A stretch of DNA of 64,000 bases from Cryptomeria japonica (lineage: Eukaryota > Streptophyta > Pinopsida > Cupressales > Cupressaceae). A program made the translations under genes and the position numbers. The notes below the pieces were generated by a model that had not been told where the DNA came from, did no database searches, and saw only the letters and a program-made list of their open reading frames with translations. The stretch is from contig NC_081412.1 of NCBI RefSeq assembly GCF_030272615.1, positions 696,208,083 to 696,272,082 on the forward strand. Direction: 5' to 3'. Shown here piece after piece: positions 57,360 through 64,000 of the stretch; within the stretch, counting starts at the first letter, position 1; each line of letters starts with the position of its first letter.

Positions 57360-58405
57360 GAATCATAGTATGTATTGCACAATTTTCTTCTTTTACTCTT
57401 AATTTCAAGGTTTTATGTTTTTTTTGTTCGGAATTTGGCATCGCTTGAAATAACTTTGTTTTGTGAATAGGAAAAAACCAACACTCGCTATTGCTATTTT
57501 CCTAATCCAACCTATGAATCTATGATGCATAGTGCAAAACTTCAGCCAGTAAATTTGTATTCTCAAATTCTCCCTTGCTTTAACATTTATGCATTTCTCT
57601 ATTTCTGATTACTAGGTTTTAGGCACTACTATTATATATATTTAATTTGTCATGGCGTAAATTAATATTTAATTTTAAACACTATTTTTTGAACAGGAGA
57701 CATCAGACATGTAGCAGATGTTAAATTGCTAATACAGCTCGTGATGGCCATATAAATTTGTGCTGAGTTTGTGATTTTGATGTTGAGTCTTCACATGTTG
57801 CAAACTTGCAATTCGACCTGAAGCTGCTGTTGCTCCCTTGTTTCTATAAAAGGGAATTCAGGGTCATTTGCAAAGGGTTCTGAAACTTTGTATTCACTTT
57901 TGCATGGACATTGGAGAATCACACAAGAGCTATTGTATTCACTTTTCCAATTTGCATGGAGAATCACATAGATTGGTGTATTACTATTGAATGATTTGTT
58001 TAAAATAATATATTTTTTAAGAATTAATGAAAATCTAAGTTCTCAACATGTGTATTACTATTGAATAAATTGTATCATATGGTTCTAAAATGTATCACAC
58101 GGATTTGAGACTCAAACATGTCCAAATAAACAATAAACATCTCTGTATCAATAAACACATTATGGTCTTTTTTTTTATTATGCTATTTTAAATTTGGAAA
58201 TAGAAAGTTGAAAAATACAATTACAAATCAATATTAAATTCTAATTGCAAAAATTAATATGATTTTGTAATATGAAAGATGAGATACAGTAATAAGATTA
58301 ATAAATACCAATCTCTTACAGTTGCCATTCATCCTCATCAAATTCAGAGCTTTCTTGATTCTTGTCTGTGGTTTCTTCACTCTGAGTCTGCATACCTTCG
58401 TTGAA
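57360..58405. other. AT-rich non-coding stretch between the two convergent hAT genes
   Basis: The large cargo gene and the transposase end here tail to tail. No gene or repeat recognised. Confidence 0.5.
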
Positions 58406-61079
58406 CTACATCTCAATGCTACTAGTAGGTCCAGCACATGAGTCAATAGTCCCACTGCCACTCTGGTTTGAAGTGTTGCCCAAACCTCTTCTTTCACATT
58501 TGGACCTCCAGATTTGCAGTGCCCTATCGTAAGGAAAAGTGTGGACATCATACCTAGATGTATAGAGCATCAAGCAATTTTCCAAATTTTTGTCTAGTTT
58601 GTTTCTTATCTTTGATTTTAAGAACCCCAAAGCACTGAAAAACTCTCTCATCTTCCACTGAACCCAATATCATGGTAAGACATAAATCAGCAAGCTTCAC
58701 ATATTCTAGCATTGAATCACGCAACGCTAAGTTCTCAGCTATAGTTTTCCAAAGCCTTGTTATTGATTCCTCTTCGCGGGGGTTCTCCATTTTGGCATAT
58801 TGTTCTCTCATAGTGTATGCAAAATGAGATGATTTCTCTCGAAGATGAGTTTCATCTAATATTCCATTTATAGTTACTCCATTCAATTCTCTAGATGTGC
58901 AAAATTGTTTTATCAAAATTAGTAGCTTACTTTGAAAATCAAATGCATTGTTGAGGCTCCAATAATGAGGAAATACAATAGACATGGCTTCAAAAAGGTT
59001 GTCAGGAGGGAATCTACTTCTAATTTGTGAGGAAAGATCATACGCAATTTTCTTCATAGAAGTAGATACAGTTTCAAGAATCTTGTTGAAATCTTCCCTT
59101 GTAACTCTTGCTAGTTGTTTCCTGGGGTGCTTTCCTAGTTCCTTGGGGTCGATCGTGGCATATAAGTGCATTGGTATCTCAACTCCCCATACATTGGCAC
59201 ATACCTCCCCATCTGCATCAATTTGTAAAAAGTTATCAGGATTGTTCAAATCTATGAGTGTCTGCCACTTAACAAATTTTTCATCAGATAGTGTTGGTTG
59301 ATTTCGATAGAGATTGTCGAGGGTCATGCATGTCATCTTATGCAGCATAGCATATTCTGCAATATACAGAGCTCTTTTTTGGGCAGCCTTCATAATATTC
59401 CTCATTTCCTCTAGCATGGGCAGAAGAGTTGATAAAGTTAAGAGTGTCTCTAAATTACTTAACCTCCAAAGAAGGTCAGGAAATTTTGGCTGATCTGATT
59501 CGTCGTGAGCTATGTGAAATAGTCCAATAAAGGATGGATATTATAAAAACACTCGATGTACTAGACCATCCAAAGATATCCATCTGGTATCATTATCCTT
59601 GAGAATTTTGTTCCCATCAGTTATTCCATCAGTAAAGTGTTGAAATTCCATAAATCACTTGGGACTTCGATAGAAGTGTGAGTAGAAATCTCTGATTAAA
59701 ATTTCAATTTTTTTAACCGAAGCAAACTTGCTCACAATTCCAAAAGCTAGATTCATTATGTGAGTCATGCAATGAATTATAGTAATGTACGGTGCAAATG
59801 AAGTTTCAATCTTTGTACAAAGACCATTCCTGTGACCTTGCATTACTGAAGCTCCATCTGCTCCAACACAAACCAATTTTTTGGCTACCGTCATGTCATC
59901 GATACCTCCATATTCAATTAAAATTCTCTTTACTAGTTGAAATAAATTTTCCGCTATCACACTCTCCTTCATTTTAGCAACAGATAGTAGATGAGGTTGG
60001 CGGGTATGATTCTCTATAGTATAAACATGCATGCATACCCATGAAGTATTGTCTACTGCCGTAACTTCGTCTAAAGAAAATGCAATAAAGTTTGACTCTC
60101 TGATATTTTCCTTTACATCTTCTTTTTCAACCTCAGCAAGACAACTTGCCCATTCCCATCCACTGTTTACTGACCAGTGTCTATTAGGATAGTTAGGAAC
60201 TTTCAAAAAGTGTAATAAACCACTAATTGATGGGAAATATGTCATAGCACGCCCTCTGCTCAAAATATAAAAAACAACACTTAACTGAACAACTTTTTCT
60301 AGTTGTTCTATTTGCATTGCTTTTCCAAAAGTAGCTTCAATAGAACCTTTAACTTTAGCAGGCTTCATCTATATTTTCTCATGAAAATAATACTCTTCGG
60401 CATTCCTCACATGCTTACATTCCTCCTTTGTTTTCCATCTTATCACTAATTTTTCAACCCCGTCTATCATTTTTTTCTCATAAAATTTACCCATATGTTT
60501 TTCTATGGTGTCAAATTTTAGCTGCAACCTAATTTCCTTGTTATGTTTCCAAGTGCAAATCTTACACCTGCATTCTATTGGAGGCTTGCGTTCAATTGGA
60601 TTCTCCACTAGTTCAATGAATGGATACTTTGATGCCCAATTAATTTGAAAATTCCTCACTGACATATCCCACTCCCGATCCTTTTTTGATTGTGGTTCAC
60701 TCTTTTTTGATCTGACCTTTCTTTTCCCCTTCTGTGCATTATCATCAATGGCATTATCACCCAAGTCGATTATATCATTCCAACTAACTTGGGCATCTAC
60801 CAGATAATCTTCTTCAAGATCATCTTGATCTGAGATATCAGGTTTGTCGTCGTCTTCAACATGTGGTGTAGGTGGCAAATTTTGTACTCGTACTTGTGAT
60901 GATGTACCTTCCTGATTTTCACCACAATCTTTTCCAATGCCAAAGTACAAAGACAATGTTCTACTTTTTGTTGGCCTCTCATGGCCTTCCCCACATTCAG
61001 GTTTCCTACCCCTCTTCCTATTCAACATCTCCAATGAAATAAAGGCTGGCAAAAAAATATCAATTTGTTGAAGAAGCAA
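58406..61079 (-). pseudogene. hAT-family transposase (decayed)
   Basis: One minus-strand frame runs from 61079 (alternative start ATG 61028, basic MLNRKRGRKP) to about 58650, with in-frame stops TAG 60369, TGA 59655 and TAA 59541, then a frameshift into 58651-58406. Features in order: basic and acidic N-terminus; a zinc-finger-like ECRCKICTW...FDTIEKHMGK segment (near 60570-60480); a first catalytic Asp in FSLDEVTAVDNTSW (near 60080); GADGASVMQGHRNG and IHCMTHIMNLA (59860-59750); a DTRWISL motif (near 59575), seen in hAT proteins; and a dimerisation domain with SVEDERVF (58670), continued across the frameshift by FSALGFLKSKIRNKL. The combination recalls the ZNF862-like branch of hAT transposases. 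About 890 codons fits that group. It would cut and join the transposon ends; this copy cannot. Confidence 0.88.
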
Positions 61080-61960
61080 TAATAGACTATAATGTATAAT
61101 ATATGTTTCATTGGCCCTACGACCTACAATCTAGATGTCTAAGGTCTAAATGTCTCCCCTGAATCCTAACTACTTGGCACTGACGGGTCGCTACTGAATA
61201 AAAATGAACTCAACAATGCAAACAAATATAGATAAATTTAGAATAATATTATAACACTTCAAAAATATGATCGATCACCTTTAGGTCACTAGCAGTCACC
61301 AATGCAGTCAACAACAATTATTTTCCTTGGCCTGAAACTTTTGTATTGATCATAATTCAAAGCCTAGAACCCACTAGATTGTGTTGAGATGGATCTGATC
61401 TTTGCATGTATTTATACCAATCCTTATATGGCAAATTCCGCGGGAATTTTATATGGTATACAAATACTTGGCGAATCCTGCGTAACTATAACACGACTTA
61501 TGTAATTTTTGACGTGATTATAGGTAGTCCAAATATGACATGTAATTTTCGAGGCAATTATAGGTCGTCCAAATAATTGGAAAATACAATATAGTTGGTG
61601 AAAGTTGGGGTGAATGGAGACACGCGTTGCCAAAATGTCGGTCGAATTGGGTCCTCCTGGCTAACAAATCTTCACATGCCTATAGGTGAATTATGGTCGT
61701 CTATTAAGGCAACCTCAGAGAGTGTAGGTGAAAAAATTAAAATTTACCATGTGCCCACTGTATATTGTATTGGCGAAATCATCACATAGAAACATTTAAT
61801 TGCCTAAAACATATGGCGATCGGTCCGTGACTTTGACAAAAATTGATAATGTTCTGGCGACATGGCCACCCCCAGTCTGTATAAAATATTCTCTATTTCC
61901 CGGGTCACCGACGTGAAAAAATTTGCCATTGGTGAATATTCGCCACTAAAGTAATCTCTG
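61080..61960. repeat. Right subterminal region of the hAT element
   Basis: Non-coding. TTGGCGA-like motifs occur near 61467, 61767, 61813, 61856 and, inverted, 61938. A repeated GCGAATT/GGCAATTATAGGTMGTCC pair lies at about 61520-61575. The terminal CAGAGATTACTTTAG (minus strand) ends at 61960. Confidence 0.65.
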
Positions 61961-62320
61961 ATTCCCTCCAAAATTTGATAAGTACAAAGGCAAAGGGGAT
62001 CCTAAGGCACACATAAGATAGTTTTCATAGCTTGCATTGAGGTAGCAGGAGAAGAAACATACTTGATGATATTGTTTATGCAAGGCTTAGGTGAACAATA
62101 AATGGAATGGTTCTCCCAACTTCCACATGGAATTAAGACATGGAGTGATCTAGTAGAGGCTTCCATACAACACTTTTCATATAACATCGAAACATATGTG
62201 TAAGTAACTACCTTGTGAAATACTAAGCAGAAAATGGGAAATCATTTTCTTCATTCTTACAGCAATGGAGAGGTCTTGCTAGTGTATTCTCTTATGATAT
62301 CCCAAAAAAACAAACATTGA
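61961..62320 (+). pseudogene. Element E gag, second part
   Basis: After the ATTCCCTC duplication the coding continues with a KFDKYKGKGDPKAH motif, the start of the capsid-like region of plant Ty3/gypsy gag, then shifts frame near 62015 into an ACIEVAGEETYLM segment with MEWFSQLPHGIKTW (62110-62140), a conserved core of that family. In-frame stops and a frameshift are present, for example TAA near 62098. It is cut at 62320 by a solo LTR after an RGLASVFSYDIP-like segment. Confidence 0.78.
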
Positions 62321-63107
62321 TGTAGGAGCATCCCCGGTTCATAGTAATCTTGCATCAACCAAAAACATTTTCTTTCCTGTTTTATTTTTTATTTGCCGTT
62401 TCAGTTTTATTTTTGTGTGTCCTAGTTTTGGCTCATTGGATCCTGTGGAGTTGAATTCTACTTGAACACTTGATCATCTTTCTTTCTTTCAAACCACATC
62501 CCTTTTGGATCACTTTCCAGCAAGATATAGCTATCAGTTTCCATGATAGTTTATTGTTACGGGATATTCCTTTGTTACCAGTTGCTTGAGACCTATCCTA
62601 GTGATCAACCAGAATCTATTCTGAAGCTTACAGAGCCTTAGACGCTCATCTCAATGTTTCTTGGCGTATGGCTCACCTTCTACATTTCATCCTTTGGATT
62701 TTCTAGAGGAATCTCTTGGTGGAGGTCGACCTTGTTCATTTTGCACGTTAGGTCTTGTTCTTCGGGTTTTGATCCCTTTTGGGCCGATTGGATCCTTTGG
62801 ATCGATATATATTTGTAATCATGCTTAAGAATGTAATCAATCAGAAAATGAAGAAGTATCAGATAGATAGATTATGCTTAGAAGATAGATCTTTCGATTC
62901 AAGGTCCTAGTGTGACCTATTCTACAAGGCCTATGTGTTGGTATGTTGTAACCCAGTTGTTACCGGTTGGATGTAATCAAATTTTATGCAATAAAATTGT
63001 TTGTTTTGCATTGCCTCCATCATATCTGTATGTTTCTATTGTATTTACTCTTGCTGACCAGTTTGGACTAATCTCCTTGAGGTCCCTCCTCACCGGTGAC
63101 TGCTTCA
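62321..63107 (+). mobile_element. 787-bp solo LTR in the gag of element E
   Basis: It starts TGTAGGAGCATCC and ends GTGACTGCTTCA, with roughly inverted ends, a TATATATTTG block near 62805 and an AATAAAATTG signal near 62990. Gag motifs on the two sides are directly consecutive, so it is an insertion. No 5-bp duplication is evident (ATTGA versus AAATG), so the edges may be off by a few bases or the flanks mutated. Confidence 0.7.
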
Positions 63108-63925
63108 AAATGGTAGAAATGTTCACTCAAAATATCAACAAGGATATCGGATATGAGCTAATAAAAACTTGTTTGTCTACCTTCAAGGAGGAAATTGAAA
63201 AAGGAATGGAAACAAAGAAATTCCTTATTGAACAAGGTTTCATAAAAATATTCAAAGAGAATAAAGAGCAATCAAATGGGAAAGACAAACCTCATTTTTG
63301 GAACAAGAATAAGAACACAATCAATGATGGGGTAGTAGATGCAAATGTTGTGAAACCTAAGATTAATTTCCCCGATGCAAGTTCTTCTAATATGAACAAT
63401 CAAGTGAACAATCAAAGGCAATCAAAACCCCGAAGAAAGTACACTCCGTTGGGAGAACTGATTGAAACAGCATTTAAGAAGTTAGTAGCAAACAATCTCA
63501 TAACACTACCAAATAATCCACCATATGAGCCGAAAGTAAAACCAAATTAGTGGAATGATGATGAATATTGTGAATATCATAAGAGAAAAGGGCATTTAAC
63601 TAGCAATTGTCACAAATTGAAAAATATCATACAAGATCTCATTGACAGAGGTGACATAGAAGTGGATGGTCACACCTCCAATGAAGAATGTGCAATGTTT
63701 AAGGAGCCATTTCCTAAACATGACAAGGGAAAAGACAAAAATATAGATAATAAAGCTAATTATACCAAGATGCCCTATGATTATGACTCTACTATTAATC
63801 ACATTTCAATGGATAATCATGTTTCAACCATTATCATAAAGGACAAAGCTCCTAGTAATTCTAACCAAAGGAGTAAAGTTGTTTTAAAAGGCATTGGACC
63901 ATCTTCCTCATATTCCAAAAAATGA
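63108..63925 (+). pseudogene. Element E gag, third part
   Basis: This continues gag with VEMFTQNINKDIGYELIKT (63111-63168) and a FLIEQGFIKIF helix, a Lys/Asn-rich linker, and, after a TAG at 63548 (a one-base change from CAG), a CEYHKRKGHLTSNC zinc-knuckle-like motif (C-x2-H-x5-H-x4-C) followed by LKNIIQDLIDRG, a standard end-of-gag sequence in plant Ty3/gypsy elements. The frame ends at TGA 63923-63925. Only one stop interrupts 270 codons, so this part is better preserved than the first. A protease would be expected just beyond. Confidence 0.82.
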
Positions 63926-64000
63926 AACCTCCAAATGTAATATTACAACCCATCGAGGTAAAGTCACCTTTTAAGGCATTCCATCCAAGACCACAGCCTA
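63926..64000 (+). other. Continuation of element E
   Basis: Too short to assign. By position it links gag to protease. Confidence 0.3.

Larger units (their letters stand above)
47994..61960. mobile_element. 13,967-bp hAT DNA transposon inserted in the gag of element E
   Basis: The element is flanked by an exact 8-bp duplication ATTCCCTC (47986-47993 and 61961-61968), the hAT hallmark. Its ends are inverted copies, CAGGGATAACTTTAA at the left and CAGAGATTACTTTAG on the minus strand at the right, 12 of 15 matching and starting CAG as hAT ends do. Discounting the insert and one duplication copy brings the two gag segments of E into one phase. Inside are a decayed hAT transposase (minus, 58406-61079), a large gag-like gene (plus, 53529-57359), two smaller gene remnants (49027-49614 and 50453-51145), tandem repeats (51447-53231) and TTGGCGA-like motifs clustered within 900 bp of both ends. 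The size is well above the few kilobases common for hAT elements. Confidence 0.9.
43801..64000 (+). mobile_element. Element E: Ty3/gypsy-like retrotransposon, right end outside the window
   Basis: It has a 5' LTR (43801-44556), a primer site (44560-44577), a long repeat-rich leader (44578-46957) and a gag frame in three pieces (46958-47993, 61969-62320, 63108-63925). Gag is interrupted by a hAT transposon (47994-61960) and a solo LTR (62321-63107). The protease and pol expected next lie beyond 64000. The gag has frameshifts and stops, so this copy is inactive. Confidence 0.82.

Noticed and set aside
47986-61970. Reading the flanks as a 9-10 bp duplication from a Mutator-like element
   Set aside because: ATTCCCTCCA is present at both ends, but the second C and A are the start of the terminal repeat on the left. 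The CAG termini and the hAT transposase inside fit an 8-bp duplication.
1-64000. tRNA, rRNA, CRISPR or bacterial-type signals
   Set aside because: No cloverleaf-like segment, ribosomal stretch or regular spacer array was noticed; repeats present are LTRs, minisatellites or satellite units.

Overview
The window looks like intergenic DNA of a large, repeat-rich seed-plant genome, most likely a gymnosperm (conifer-like). This is an inference from AT-rich sequence, nested and decayed LTR retrotransposons with long LTRs, plant-type primer binding sites and the absence of any intact cellular gene. No rRNA, tRNA, CRISPR array or bacterial-type operon was seen. Almost every long reading frame belongs to a transposable element, and nearly all are broken by stops or frameshifts.

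Layout. 1-15889: retroelement G (+ strand; its 5' LTR lies outside the window) encodes a large gag-like protein (1112-3218, resuming 13065-14320) and ends in an LTR (14699-15889). Its reading frame is split by element A (3219-13059), a complete LTR retrotransposon with CATGG target duplications, which is itself split by a solo LTR (8376-9622, ACATT duplications). 15890-18469 is non-coding and holds four hairpin-forming tandem repeats. 18470-27150: a second gag-like gene, H (+), is cut by the minus-strand element B (19584-26210). 28060-30459: a minus-strand relative of A with a Ty3/gypsy integrase tail. 31228-40375: minus-strand element C, related to B and interrupted by a 4.2-kb solo LTR (35617-39817). 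40376-43800: a partial duplicate of C's large ORF (D), a plus-strand gag fragment and an LTR fragment. 43801-64000: Ty3/gypsy-like element E (+), running off the right edge, whose gag is interrupted by a 13,967-bp hAT DNA transposon (47994-61960) and a 787-bp solo LTR (62321-63107).

How the parts relate. A, B and C carry LTRs, primer sites and gag-like proteins but no recognisable reverse transcriptase, so they look non-autonomous and would need enzymes in trans. Fragment F shares A's LTR and has an integrase end, so its family is a candidate helper for A. G, B, C and D encode the same unusual large protein although the G and B/C LTRs differ. The hAT element is exceptional: 8-bp target duplications, matching terminal repeats, subterminal TTGGCGA motifs, a decayed transposase, and a roughly 1,250-codon gag-like gene plus two other gene remnants as apparent cargo.

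The best candidates for something new are this giant hAT element with gag-like cargo, the shared large protein family, and a short covarying hairpin conserved near the end of U5 in otherwise different LTRs.
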